A DNA stretch of 50,628 nt from Gemmatimonadota bacterium (GTDB lineage Bacteria; Latescibacterota; UBA2968; UBA8231): positions 1 to 50,628 of the forward strand of contig JABHFS010000209.1 of NCBI GenBank assembly GCA_018672475.1, written 5' to 3'. This document shows positions 8,158 through 15,786 of the stretch, one piece after another. Positions within the stretch are counted from its first letter, which is position 1. Each line of letters begins with the position of its first letter. A model generated the notes under the pieces. It searched no databases, had not been told where the DNA came from, and was given only the letters and a program-made list of their open reading frames with translations. Made by a program: the position numbers and the translations under genes.

Positions 8158-9033
8158 ATGCTTAAGCGTAGATACGGAAATAAAGAAGATGAGCTGTCGA
8201 TTTTGGGGTTTGGGGGGATTATGGTCCGGGATACGGAGCCTTCGGAAGCGGACGAATTAGTGGGTAGGGGGATTGATAGCGGGATTAATTATTTTGATAT
8301 CGCGCCGGGCTATGGCAATGCGGAGGAGAAGCTGGGCCCGGCGTTGCAGCGATACAGGAACGATGTCTTCTTGGCGTGTAAGACGGGCAAGCGAGACGCG
8401 GCGGGGGCGCAGGAGGAACTGGAGCGGTCGTTGCTGCGAATGCGGACGGACCATTTTGATTTGTATCAGTTGCACGGGATGACGACGGATGAGGACTTTG
8501 CCGAGGCGACGGGGCCGGGTGGTGCATTGGAGACTTTTGTCCGTGCACGCGAAGAAGGTAAGGTGCGCTATTTGGGTTTTTCAGCGCATTCGGCTGAGTG
8601 CGCGTTGGCGCTGTTGGATTACTTTGATTTCGACTCGGTGCTTTTCCCGATTAACTGGGCGCATTTTCTCAACGGGGGTTTTGGGCCGCAGGTAGTGGAG
8701 AAGGCCGAGGAAAAAGGCGCGGCGGTGCTGGCGCTGAAGGCGATGGCCTATGGCAAGGTCGCGCCAGAGGCGGAAAGACCTTTTGCCAAATGCTGGTATC
8801 AGCCGATTGAAGAGCCGGAGTTACAGGATCTGGCATTGCGTTATTCGTTGAGTCAGCCGATTGTCGCGGCGCTGCCGCCGGGGGCGGAGGATTTTTTTGC
8901 GCGGGCTATTGATATTGCGGAGGGGTTTGTGCCGGTGACCGAGAGTGAGGTGGAGGTGTTGCGGGGGCAGGCGGGGGAGCCGTTGCAGATGTTTCGGCTG
9001 GCGGAGGCGGGGGGTTTTCCGGGGATTCCCTAG
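8158..9033 (+). CDS. aldo/keto reductase
   Basis: A 291-residue NAD(P)H-dependent oxidoreductase of the aldo/keto reductase superfamily. The catalytic tetrad is visible: Asp in NYFDIAPGYG (D47) with Tyr (Y52), Lys in ACKTGKR (K75) and His in YQLHGM (H106). The start is the ATG at 8158, which follows AGGAGG at 8145-8150 with a 7-base spacer; the ATG at 8154 is out of frame and the GTG at 8134 lies before the ribosome site. It is a single-gene unit preceded by the palindrome cluster. The C-terminal third lacks the extra Cys cluster found in some anaerobe members. The carbonyl substrate is unknown. Confidence 0.92.
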   Translation: MLKRRYGNKEDELSILGFGGIMVRDTEPSEADELVGRGIDSGINYFDIAPGYGNAEEKLGPALQRYRNDVFLACKTGKRDAAGAQEELERSLLRMRTDHFDLYQLHGMTTDEDFAEATGPGGALETFVRAREEGKVRYLGFSAHSAECALALLDYFDFDSVLFPINWAHFLNGGFGPQVVEKAEEKGAAVLALKAMAYGKVAPEAERPFAKCWYQPIEEPELQDLALRYSLSQPIVAALPPGAEDFFARAIDIAEGFVPVTESEVEVLRGQAGEPLQMFRLAEAGGFPGIP

Positions 9034-9179
9034 CGGTGGGTGGACGGAGAATAACCTCAGATTCGCTTCCGAAAACATTGGAGATAGAAAAATGTGATAG
9101 CCTGGATTTCTTGTGAGAGAGAAGCGAGAACAGACGGTACCATCAAATAAATTAAATGGCTGCGAATGCTGGTTTCGTT

Positions 9180-9881
9180 TCAGCGCTTAAGAAAGAAGTC
9201 CAGCGAAAAAACCGGCGCGGCTAAGGCGTTATGCAGCCGCGCAGTGCCCATCGCACTCAGTGAGATTTCTGTGCGCTCGTCGAGGCCGCCGTGTACCGCG
9301 TCGTTGCCATTTCCCAAGGATTCCAGTCCGCGCAGGTGCAGGATGGCGGTTCGTTTGTTTTTGATCGTGTACCCCACCTCGACCGCGTAGAGATATTCGT
9401 CCGAATAGCCTTTGACCCAGTTGTTGAAGCCGATGTCAATGTTGAAATAGGCCGGGATGGGGTAGAGCGAGTTGCCAGCTTGCCGGCTTGCCGGCTTAGG
9501 ATCTGATTGGTTTCCCCGTCGCCGGTCAAAAGGTCGTTGGCCTGTGTGTCTTTGCCCAGCGCTACGTCTAGCGCCGGCTGGCGCTGATGATGGTCGTGCC
9601 GAGATTGGCCGGCCGGTAGTGCAGACCGAGTTGCGCGTCGGCGATGCCGCTGACGTCGGGTTTAAACGGCTCTGCGCGATCGGTACCAGGGCTACCTGCT
9701 CCGGGTCGGCGGCAATACGGACTATTACGGGTTCGCTGACGATATCGTCGAGGGTCATGTGCTCGACGCCGATGGCGTATGCGCGTTGGTCTTGCCGAGT
9801 GGTTCTAGGTAATCGCGCTTTTTTAAGCGCGGCGTAGTCGACACCTGCGGATTCGTCAACGTAAAAAACACCTCGATACAT
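9180..9881 (-). pseudogene. decayed outer-membrane beta-barrel (transporter/porin-like) gene
   Basis: The minus strand reads as a broken gene whose pieces lie in three frames. The first frame gives IGVEHMTLDDIVSEPVIVRI; the next gives PDVSGIADAQLGLHYRPANL (about 9595-9660); a third gives ALGKDTQANDLLTGDGETNQ (about 9500-9570); then the first frame resumes with NSLYPIPAYFNIDIGFNNWV and continues through short alternating strands (YAVEVGYTI, ISLSAMGTA) to a truncated end at DFFLKR. Alternating hydrophobic strands with aromatic ends are typical of outer-membrane barrels of the phenol-pathway or metal-responsive type. At least three frameshifts are needed to join it. The intact YHYH gene next door argues against poor sequence quality. 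Confidence 0.7.
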
Positions 9882-9990
9882 AGGGGCCTAACCGTTGATG
9901 GGCTTGGTCTTTATTGTCTTCTGCCCTGATATTTATTCGCGAGAGCGCTGCTATCCGGTCTCTTATTTAATCGTGTGAAAGGGAATTCAT

Positions 9991-11118
9991 ATGCGCATTT
10001 CGGCTGTAATGGGAATTATACTTTGCTCTTGCCTGGCGTATATCGCCTGTGGCTCTGACGACGATGGCGGGCAAAACCCGGTCGCTGCCGACGGCGATAT
10101 TAACAGCGGGGCAGCGCCCGGCACCGATGGCGACGGCAACAACGCCGAGACGCCGAACACCGACAGCGATGCCGATAACACAGAAACGCCAGATGCCGAT
10201 GGGATCGTGGATATCACCGGGGCTTTTTTCACCAACTTTGCGGCCAATTGCGCGACCTATGCCAACTGTTATGTCTCGTTGGTTGTGGATGTGCAAAATG
10301 GTAGCAGTTTTGCCGGAAACCTAAAAATCACTGTGGACGGAGATAAGTGCCTCTTTGCCAGCAACGCGATCCCGAACCACGATTTCAATGCCAGCGGCAA
10401 TTTTGCGACCCTGGCCTCGGCGCAGGAGGTGAGCTACGAGATTTCCGCGATTCCGACGACTGCGGCGAGCGTTACGTATCTGGTGTTGGGCGATGACGCG
10501 GTGTTTCTCAACGGGGTAAAGCTCGACTTGCTAGCCGCCGCCTGTTACGACGTGGGCTCCGAGCCTTTGGGTCGGGAAAATATCGGTTGTGGTCCCGACC
10601 AGAACGACAACCCCTGGCGTTACGACCCGATGTCGCCGCTCAATAATTTTGGCACCGACGAGCACAACGCGCATACCCAGCCCGACGGTACGTATCACTA
10701 CCACGGAAACCCGATGGCGATGTTCGAGACCGATTGCGCGACCGGGACCGCCTCGCCGGTGATCGGTTTCGCCGCGGACGGCTTTCCCATCTACGGCACG
10801 TGTTTTGACGATAATGGCACGGTGCGCAAGGTGCTGCCGAGTTATCAGCTGAAGATGGGCGGCGGCGCGCGCGAGGATGTCTCCGGTTATACGACGCCGG
10901 TCGGTGGACGCGGTTCGGTCGCCAGTTCCAATTACGACGGACAGTTTCGCGGCGATTACGAATACGTGGGGGGGTCGGGCGATTTGGACGGGTGCAACGG
11001 CATGATGGTCAACGGGCAATACGGCTATTTCGTGACGGATGCCTATCCGTGGGTTTTGGGGTGTTATAGCGGCACGCCGGACGGGTCTTTTTCAATGGCG
11101 ATGGGGCCGCCCAGGTAG
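9991..11118 (+). CDS. YHYH-domain lipoprotein
   Basis: A 375-residue exported protein. Residues 1-19 form a signal peptide ending in YIA before C20, a usable lipobox, so it should be a lipoprotein. Residues 21-70 are an Asp/Asn/Thr-rich linker with repeated ETPNTDSDAD-like units, flexible and perhaps calcium-binding. The C-terminal part is the YHYH domain: the TYHYHGNP block at about residue 232, followed by GFAADGFPIYG and a Cys-containing end (GCNG, GCYSG). The function of YHYH proteins is unknown; many occur as secreted proteins of marine bacteria. The ATG at 9991 follows GAAAGGG. It is monocistronic, and a strong terminator lies about 250 bp downstream. Confidence in the domain name is high, but the role is open. 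Confidence 0.88.
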   Translation: MRISAVMGIILCSCLAYIACGSDDDGGQNPVAADGDINSGAAPGTDGDGNNAETPNTDSDADNTETPDADGIVDITGAFFTNFAANCATYANCYVSLVVDVQNGSSFAGNLKITVDGDKCLFASNAIPNHDFNASGNFATLASAQEVSYEISAIPTTAASVTYLVLGDDAVFLNGVKLDLLAAACYDVGSEPLGRENIGCGPDQNDNPWRYDPMSPLNNFGTDEHNAHTQPDGTYHYHGNPMAMFETDCATGTASPVIGFAADGFPIYGTCFDDNGTVRKVLPSYQLKMGGGAREDVSGYTTPVGGRGSVASSNYDGQFRGDYEYVGGSGDLDGCNGMMVNGQYGYFVTDAYPWVLGCYSGTPDGSFSMAMGPPR

Positions 11119-11165
11119 CTAGCGCGTCGCTTTTAGATTTTCACTGACGCTCTTAGATACATACG

Positions 11166-11199
11166 ACAGGGGTTATGCCATGATTGGTGTAACCCCTGT
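11166..11199. repeat. perfect 10-bp inverted repeat
   Basis: ACAGGGGTTA (11166-11175) and TAACCCCTGT (11190-11199) are exact reverse complements around a 14-base loop. It lies 48 bp after the YHYH stop. There is no T-run on either side, so it is not a classical terminator; it could stabilise the mRNA 3' end or bind a protein. Confidence 0.55.
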
Positions 11200-11344
11200 T
11201 GGTGTACTTTGCGCTATTCGGTAGAACGATTGGTGTTCGTCGTCGCCGCCTTCGCTGTCCACGGGGTTGTTTCTGGCTTAGTCGATGATATTGCCCCGAC
11301 GGTCTGGTGCAAAAGAACAGCCCAATGTGGATGCGAAAAACTCC

Positions 11345-11416
11345 GGGGCAATCGACCGTGGATTGATTGCCCCTAACAGTTCTCGTTTCTGTTAGGGTGT
11401 TTTTTGTTGTTTTTAC
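11345..11416 (+). terminator. rho-independent terminator with a competing upstream hairpin
   Basis: CCCTAACAG (11371-11379) pairs perfectly with CTGTTAGGG (11389-11397) and is followed by a T-rich run to about 11415, a textbook plus-strand terminator. Immediately upstream, GGGGCAATC (11345-11353) pairs perfectly with GATTGCCCC (11365-11373), sharing three bases with the terminator stem. The two stems therefore exclude each other, as in attenuators. The only plus-strand gene upstream is the YHYH lipoprotein. Confidence 0.8.
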
Positions 11417-11515
11417 CCCCATAGACGGCAAAAGATTGAAAAAGACGCAAGAAGGGTTTTTTTTGCGTACTTGCGAGTGCGACATCGTTGAGCCCTGCAG
11501 TTTATCAGCGCGCTA

Positions 11516-11547
11516 TTTACAGGATCGAATGTACACGATCCTGTAAA
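11516..11547. repeat. 12-bp perfect inverted repeat over the end of the glycosylase gene
   Basis: TTTACAGGATCG (11516-11527) and CGATCCTGTAAA (11536-11547) are exact reverse complements around an 8-base loop. The repeat covers the last ten codons and the stop of the minus-strand glycosylase gene. It may end or protect that transcript, although no T-run follows on the minus strand. Confidence 0.6.
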
Positions 11548-12104
11548 TGCGGCACGACGTCGCGCTCGAACCACGGATTGCGTTTGAACCAGAGGTTGTT
11601 GCGCGGGCTCGGGTGCGGCAGCGGCAGATACGCCGGTACGTATTCGCGCCAGGCTTGCGCGGTTTCGGTCAGATTCTTTTTGCGCCGGTCTTTCAAATAA
11701 TAATGTTGCGCGTATTGGCCGATCAATAAGGTCAGCTCTATGGCGGGCATTTTCGTTAATAGCGCCTCGTGCCATAGTGGGGCGCATTCGGGGCGCGGCG
11801 GCAAATCGCCCGACTTGCCCGTGCCGGGAAAGCAAAAGCTCATCGGCACGATGCCTACCTGGGTGCTATCGTAAAAAACACTTTCGTCTGTGTTCATCCA
11901 CCGCCGCAGGCGCTTGCCACTGGGGTCGTCCCAGGGTGTGCCGCTCTCGTGCACTAACCGGCCTGGCGCTTGACCGACGATGAGAATGCGCGCGGTCGGC
12001 GAGGCGCGTACTACCGGGCGCGGTCCGAGCGGCAAGTGTCCGGCGCAGACGGTGCAGTGGGCGATTTCTGCGGTGAGGATTTCGAGTGAATTTTTGTCGT
12101 TCAT
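11517..12104 (-). CDS. uracil-DNA glycosylase superfamily protein, Fe-S type
   Basis: A 195-residue DNA repair enzyme of the COG1573 type, which cuts uracil or a related damaged base from DNA. Motif A reads VGQAPGR (residues 44-50) and the motif near the C-terminus reads LPLPHPSPRNN. Four cysteines follow the family-4 iron-sulfur pattern: C17 and C20 (C-X2-C) and C91 and C107 (C-X15-C), so a [4Fe-4S] cluster is likely. It starts at the ATG at 12104 with no strong ribosome site. It stands alone, convergent with the YHYH gene. Substrate range within the superfamily cannot be fixed from the motif, because GQAPG differs from the GEGPG/GEAPG of the best-studied members. Confidence 0.88.
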   Translation of the reverse strand: MNDKNSLEILTAEIAHCTVCAGHLPLGPRPVVRASPTARILIVGQAPGRLVHESGTPWDDPSGKRLRRWMNTDESVFYDSTQVGIVPMSFCFPGTGKSGDLPPRPECAPLWHEALLTKMPAIELTLLIGQYAQHYYLKDRRKKNLTETAQAWREYVPAYLPLPHPSPRNNLWFKRNPWFERDVVPHLQDRVHSIL

Positions 12105-12333
12105 GGCGATTCTGCGTGTTCGTTGACACCTTTGCGGATGTCCTCTTCCATATCTTTGAGCGATTTTTTTTCGCGCCGCGATATGTCAGGCAGCCGATGT
12201 TTCGCGTATCTGCCGGGGGGCAATTACCTGTCCATTGTGGGGTGATCTAGCCTTTGCCATATCTGTTTTACCCTTGGGATAAGGCCCGAACAAGACGCTG
12301 CGATATCGATAAGATCAAAGCAAGCGAACAATG

Positions 12334-12375
12334 ACAAAAAGGATCGCCCCAGGGCAGCATAGGCCCCGGGGCGAT
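12334..12375 (-). terminator. rho-independent terminator of the mannonate dehydratase gene
   Basis: On the minus strand ATCGCCCC and GGGGCGAT (12368-12375 and 12343-12350) pair, with an inner GGGC/GCCC stem and one internal mismatch, and are followed by CCTTTTTG. The hairpin starts 25 bp after the stop at 12400, the expected spacing for a terminator. The rest of the gap to the glycosylase start (12105-12333) holds nothing I can name. Confidence 0.8.
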
Positions 12376-12399
12376 AATGCGAATTGCACATGCGAATTT

Positions 12400-13383
12400 T
12401 TACTCCGCGTAGACTGCTTCGCGCAATCCCTTGATATAACCAATCGCGAACAACCGCCCGATCGATGAATAGCCGGGGTTGTTGTTGTCGTCGCCCTCCA
12501 TCGTCGGCACGTGGTCGGGGCGTAACACGCCCTCGAAGCCGATGTCGCGGTAGGCTTGCATGCAGGCATGCATATCGGTCTTGCCCTCATCGTGGAAGGT
12601 CTCGACAAAATTATCGGGTGTGCCGCGCACGTCGCGAAAGTGCACAAAATAGATCTTGTCGCCGAAGTGACGGATGACGTCGGGTAATTCCTCGGTCATC
12701 AGGGTGAAGTTGCCCTGGCAGAGGCAGATGCCATTGGCCTCGCTGGGCACTAGATCAATCAAGCGCTGGTAGTTCTCGACGCTGCGCATAATACGGCCCA
12801 TGCCGCGGATCGGCGACAGCGGCGGGTCGTCGGGGTGCATCGCGAGTTGCACGCCGGCTTCTTCGGCGACGGGCACGATCTTTTCTAGATAGTACTTCAG
12901 ATTGTCCCACAACTGGTCTTCGGTGACCTCGCCGGCGTCGGTCAGCGGCGCATTTTTCATCAGCTCGTTGTCATAACCGGTGACATAGGCGCCGCCGCGG
13001 CCGGGTGCGACGGTCGAGGTGCGGGTCCAGTTGAGTACTGGCATCCACTCGTGGCACCAGACCTTGATGCCGACCTTGCCCATATTGCGGATCAGGTCGA
13101 TGGCGTATTCGATCTCCTGGTCACGGTCGGGTAGGCCGAGCTTGGCTTTGTTGAGCGGCGGCCGGGCTTCGATGACGTCGCAGTTAAAGCCGCCGTCCTT
13201 GAAGGCCGCTTTCATACGCATGAGGTTGGTGAAGCTCCAGGGCCGCTGGTCGGGGTGGACTTCGGCGGGGTCGCCCGAGCTGCCTAAGTCGAAGCCGGCG
13301 ACAACATCGTCGACGCCGCATTGTTTGACCATCTTCCACAAGGATGAGGGGTGGCTGGGTAGGACTTCGGCGATTTTGATCAT
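12400..13383 (-). CDS. uxuA: mannonate dehydratase
   Basis: UxuA dehydrates D-mannonate to 2-keto-3-deoxygluconate (KDG) in glucuronate breakdown, in the cytoplasm. The 327-residue chain shows family blocks throughout: VKQCGV near the start, KVWCHEWMPVLNW, LAMHPDDPP, the metal-binding ICLCQGNFTLM and HFRDVRGT, and RPDHVPTMEGD near the end. It is shorter than the enterobacterial enzyme (about 394 residues) but close to the length of the shorter family members. GAGG stands before the ATG at 13383. The cupin gene lies 31 bp upstream on the same strand and a terminator follows. The PfkB kinase at 19.3 kb could act as KDG kinase, but that is inference. Confidence 0.95.
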   Translation of the reverse strand: MIKIAEVLPSHPSSLWKMVKQCGVDDVVAGFDLGSSGDPAEVHPDQRPWSFTNLMRMKAAFKDGGFNCDVIEARPPLNKAKLGLPDRDQEIEYAIDLIRNMGKVGIKVWCHEWMPVLNWTRTSTVAPGRGGAYVTGYDNELMKNAPLTDAGEVTEDQLWDNLKYYLEKIVPVAEEAGVQLAMHPDDPPLSPIRGMGRIMRSVENYQRLIDLVPSEANGICLCQGNFTLMTEELPDVIRHFGDKIYFVHFRDVRGTPDNFVETFHDEGKTDMHACMQAYRDIGFEGVLRPDHVPTMEGDDNNNPGYSSIGRLFAIGYIKGLREAVYAE

Positions 13384-13414
13384 TGTGGTCCTCTATTTGA
13401 ATGGTGAAGTGTGT

Positions 13415-13945
13415 TTAGTCTTGGTTGAGCCAGTGTTCAATCACGGGGCCTTGTGTTCCACCGACGGGGTCGGTTGCGGGCAAGGGCACTTTGGCGATGT
13501 TTTCTATAGCGCTGGGGCGCTCGCCGGGTTCGCCACGGCAGAGGTCCCAGTCGGGGCCGGGCGGATAGGCGCCGACGACGAGCAGGTCAGAAGAAGCACC
13601 TAAATTTTGATGACCGCAACCGGCGGGCAACAGGGCGACATCGCCGGCTTTGACGGTGAACACTTGACCGGTCTGGCCGCCGAGGCGGACTTCGGCGTGG
13701 CCGGCCGCGATACCGAGCACTTCGTGCGCGGTGCTGTGGTAGTGCGGGAAGGGGTAGATGCCATTGCGCCAACAGCCGCCGGTCCAGCCGTTTTGGGCGA
13801 AGAGGGCTTCGAAGGCGGAAGCCGGGTCGGAAGCAGCGGAGGACAGGTCGACGGCAGCGGGGTAGATGAGTATGGGCAGGGTGGGGTTGTTGGGGATTTG
13901 GCCGTCGTCTTTGCAGAGATAGGCAGTGGCGTTGGTATCGGGCAT
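13415..13945 (-). CDS. cupin protein (YjlB-like)
   Basis: A 176-residue cupin-fold protein. The metal-binding cluster reads FPHYHSTAHEVLG (H68, H70, H74, E75), and a second His stands in GCGHQN (H112). The overall pattern, with the WTGGCWRNGIYPFPHYHS block before the cluster, resembles the uncharacterised YjlB/COG4297 proteins. It is the first gene of a two-gene unit with mannonate dehydratase (31-bp gap). The GGAG before the ATG at 13945 supports the start. A role as a sugar-acid isomerase or a regulatory sensor is possible, but neither can be shown. Confidence 0.82.
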   Translation of the reverse strand: MPDTNATAYLCKDDGQIPNNPTLPILIYPAAVDLSSAASDPASAFEALFAQNGWTGGCWRNGIYPFPHYHSTAHEVLGIAAGHAEVRLGGQTGQVFTVKAGDVALLPAGCGHQNLGASSDLLVVGAYPPGPDWDLCRGEPGERPSAIENIAKVPLPATDPVGGTQGPVIEHWLNQD

Positions 13946-14346
13946 GGGAGCACTCCGGGTAGCAGTGGGGGAGGACGGGCATGGGGGGATTTCCCTGCGC
14001 TCATTCTCGCCGACCTTCCCTAGTCGGCTCCGAGGGGGGTCTGGTCCGATTTTACTTCCTGTGAAATCGGGACCGCAATCTTAGGCCCCCCCAACGCCTC
14101 ACTCACCAGGGCAAATGGTATGACTGTTTTCTATAGATTATAAAAACTAGACGGCCACTAATCTAAGGGAAGGCAAAAAGGGGATCAACTGGGGAAGGTC
14201 GGGGAATAGTGCTTAGGCCGACAGCGGTGCGAATCCCCCAATAGCACAAGTCCGCGAGGCAGATCGAAGGATCGGGCATAAAGCCGGAGAGGATTGAATT
14301 TTGGAAAGTGCAGGTGCTCATAAAGACCGACGCGTAGTAACGTCGT
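13946..14346. other. structured non-coding region
   Basis: This 401-bp stretch holds no convincing gene on either strand. It contains an imperfect hairpin at 14043-14074 (GGTCCGATTTTAC against GTGAAATCGGGACC), an 11-bp inverted repeat that brackets 14010-14202, and further possible pairings at 14201-14247 and 14262-14273 (GATC-GAAG-GATC). It could hold the promoter of the cupin/uxuA unit, a small mobile repeat, or an unrecognised RNA. Confidence 0.5.
14010..14202. repeat. 193-bp segment bounded by 11-bp inverted repeats (MITE-like)
   Basis: CCGACCTTCCC (14010-14020) and its exact complement GGGAAGGTCGG (14192-14202) bound the segment. The match continues imperfectly inward (AGTCGGCTCC against AGTTGATCC). 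The segment has no coding capacity and an internal hairpin. No clear target-site duplication flanks it, and I find no second copy in the window. Confidence 0.35.
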
Positions 14347-14698
14347 CTATCGAATTCGAATAGGCCTTATACTAAGGCGTTTTACAGTAGGCGAAATTCG
14401 GATACAGCTCGATCGCGCTCGATTAGAGACTCTAGTCAAACCTGCTAAAGTTTCCAAGGTCTGGTTGGGGAGCGATGCAGGTTTTTTTGGGGGTGGAGAT
14501 TTTATGTTGTCGAACATGACGGTGCAGATCAGAGCATAGCCGTCGGGTTTGAGCCGCGATTTGACGGCGGCGATGCCCTGTAGGCAATAGCTGATCGATG
14601 ATCCGGTCGATGGCGCCGACTTTGAACCCGCGTTTGGCGAGGAAACAGGCGCTCGCCCGGTACCGGTACCCAATGTGTTTGGGGTAGTCGTATTTCAT
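14347..14698 (-). pseudogene. class I SAM-dependent methyltransferase remnant
   Basis: The minus strand holds pieces of a small methyltransferase in two frames. The first starts at the ATG at 14698 with MKYDYPKHIGYRY and continues to CFLAKRGFKVGAIDR, which fits the strand-turn-Asp of motifs I and II. A second frame gives GIAAVKSRLKPDGYALICTV, the post-motif III block. The middle of the protein, including the SAM-binding glycine loop, is missing or scrambled, and at least one frameshift lies near 14580. About 110 codons remain of a normal 200 or so. It follows directly on the Nudix gene, so it was once its operon partner. Confidence 0.65.
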
Positions 14699-14715
14699 TG
14701 CGCGGTATTGGTGTA

Positions 14716-15222
14716 TCAACGGATAAAGGGCGAGACCAATCCGGTTAGCGCGTCTTCGATGCGGATGCGGTGCGAGAGCAGAGTGTTTTTGGGCAGGTTG
14801 TCGGCGGGAAAGTAGTCGATGTCAGTGCTCTCGTCGGAGACCCGCAATTCGCCGGCGAAATAATCACAGGTGAAAACGTGGGTGATATAGTGCACGGTAT
14901 AGCCGTCGGGGTAGCGCATAAACGGATAGCTCTCCGGTTCGGAATAAATGCCGATCAGCCGCTCGACGCGGACTTGCAGGCCCGTTTCCTCGAAAACCTC
15001 CCGTACCACGCCCTGCTCGACGGACTCGCCGATTTCGACATTGCCACCGGGCATGCCCCAAAAGTCGATGTCAGAGCGCCTTTGCATAAGGATCTTGCCG
15101 GTTTCGTCGCGGAGAAAGCCATTGGTAGCTACGCCGATACGGTCGGGTATTTTTTGCAGTGGTGCGCCGGTGCTGTCCTGCCATTTCTTATAGTCGAAAT
15201 CTTCAGTTGATTGCACTTTCAC
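14716..15222 (-). CDS. Nudix hydrolase
   Basis: A 168-residue protein with a complete Nudix box at residues 60-82 (GNVEIGESVEQGVVREVFEETGL in the order G-X5-E-X7-REUXEE). The N-terminal part before it and the length match ADP-ribose or nucleotide-sugar pyrophosphatases of the short type, and FWGMPGG precedes the box as usual. It starts with GTG at 15222; the upstream ribosome site is poor. It is the first gene of a short minus-strand unit whose second gene, a methyltransferase, has decayed. Substrate unknown. It is not closely similar to the Nudix protein at 1.9 kb outside the box. Confidence 0.88.
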   Translation of the reverse strand: MKVQSTEDFDYKKWQDSTGAPLQKIPDRIGVATNGFLRDETGKILMQRRSDIDFWGMPGGNVEIGESVEQGVVREVFEETGLQVRVERLIGIYSEPESYPFMRYPDGYTVHYITHVFTCDYFAGELRVSDESTDIDYFPADNLPKNTLLSHRIRIEDALTGLVSPFIR

Positions 15223-15297
15223 GAATCCGTTCGGGTAAATAGAGTGATAGGTGACTAAAAACTAACGTCTACTAATCCGACTATGGCAAGGTCTATG

Positions 15298-15783
15298 TTA
15301 TTTTTGTTGTGTTTGCCCCCGGCGCGAATGCGCGATATAGCGCTTGCCATTGAGCTCCATATCGCGCGGATAACTCTCGGCGGCGGGTGTTGGCATATAG
15401 CTTAGGTCCGGCGGATCGTGTGCGATTTTACGATCGTCCGGTCCGGATGACAGGTGACGACGTTGAAAGCGGGTGGCTGGAAGGTGTCGAAGTTGGTCTC
15501 GGTGTCTTGGGGCCAGAGGTTGAGATGGCAGAAGGTGCTGGCGACGCTGGTGCAGAGGATGCCGTTTTGAAATACTCTGCGTATCGCGGTGCACGTGGTC
15601 GAAGAAAACCCCGCGCAGTCTGCCGCAGGCCGGCAAGTAGCTAGGTCGCGGTGAGCGCGCGTTTATCGCTTCGACGAAGCGTTCGAGATTCTTATACAGT
15701 AGTGTGTTGTCGAGCGGGGTCCAGTCTCGTTTGGGGCCGAGGTGCGAATCGCTGATATGCAGATAATGTAGAGGCTCTGGCAT
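15298..15783 (-). pseudogene. calcineurin-like metallophosphoesterase remnant
   Basis: The reading begins intact at 15783 with LHYLHISDSHLGPK, the first metal-binding motif of the phosphoesterase family (D-x-H). After about 45 codons the middle, which should hold GDxxD and GNHD, is gone. Near 15540-15590 a second frame gives ASTFCHLNLWPQDTE and then AFNVVTCHPDRTIV, typical of the C-terminal part of this family. The first frame carries the end, ELNGKRYIAH. So there is both an internal deletion and frameshifts; about 160 codons remain of some 270. It lies 3 bp after the SDR gene and was the last gene of that operon. Confidence 0.75.
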
Positions 15784-15786
15784 TTT

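Larger units (their letters stand above)
11119..11516. other. intergenic region with several hairpins
   Basis: This 398-bp stretch lies between the YHYH gene and the convergent glycosylase gene. I see no gene in it; the minus-strand frame at 11153-11485 lacks a ribosome site. It carries a 10-bp perfect inverted repeat at 11166-11199 and a pair of overlapping hairpins that end in a terminator at 11345-11416, both listed separately. Confidence 0.6.

Noticed and set aside
14160..14300. Cobalamin riboswitch
   Set aside because: GGTGCGAATCC recalls one block of the motif, but the other conserved boxes are absent and no B12 gene follows.
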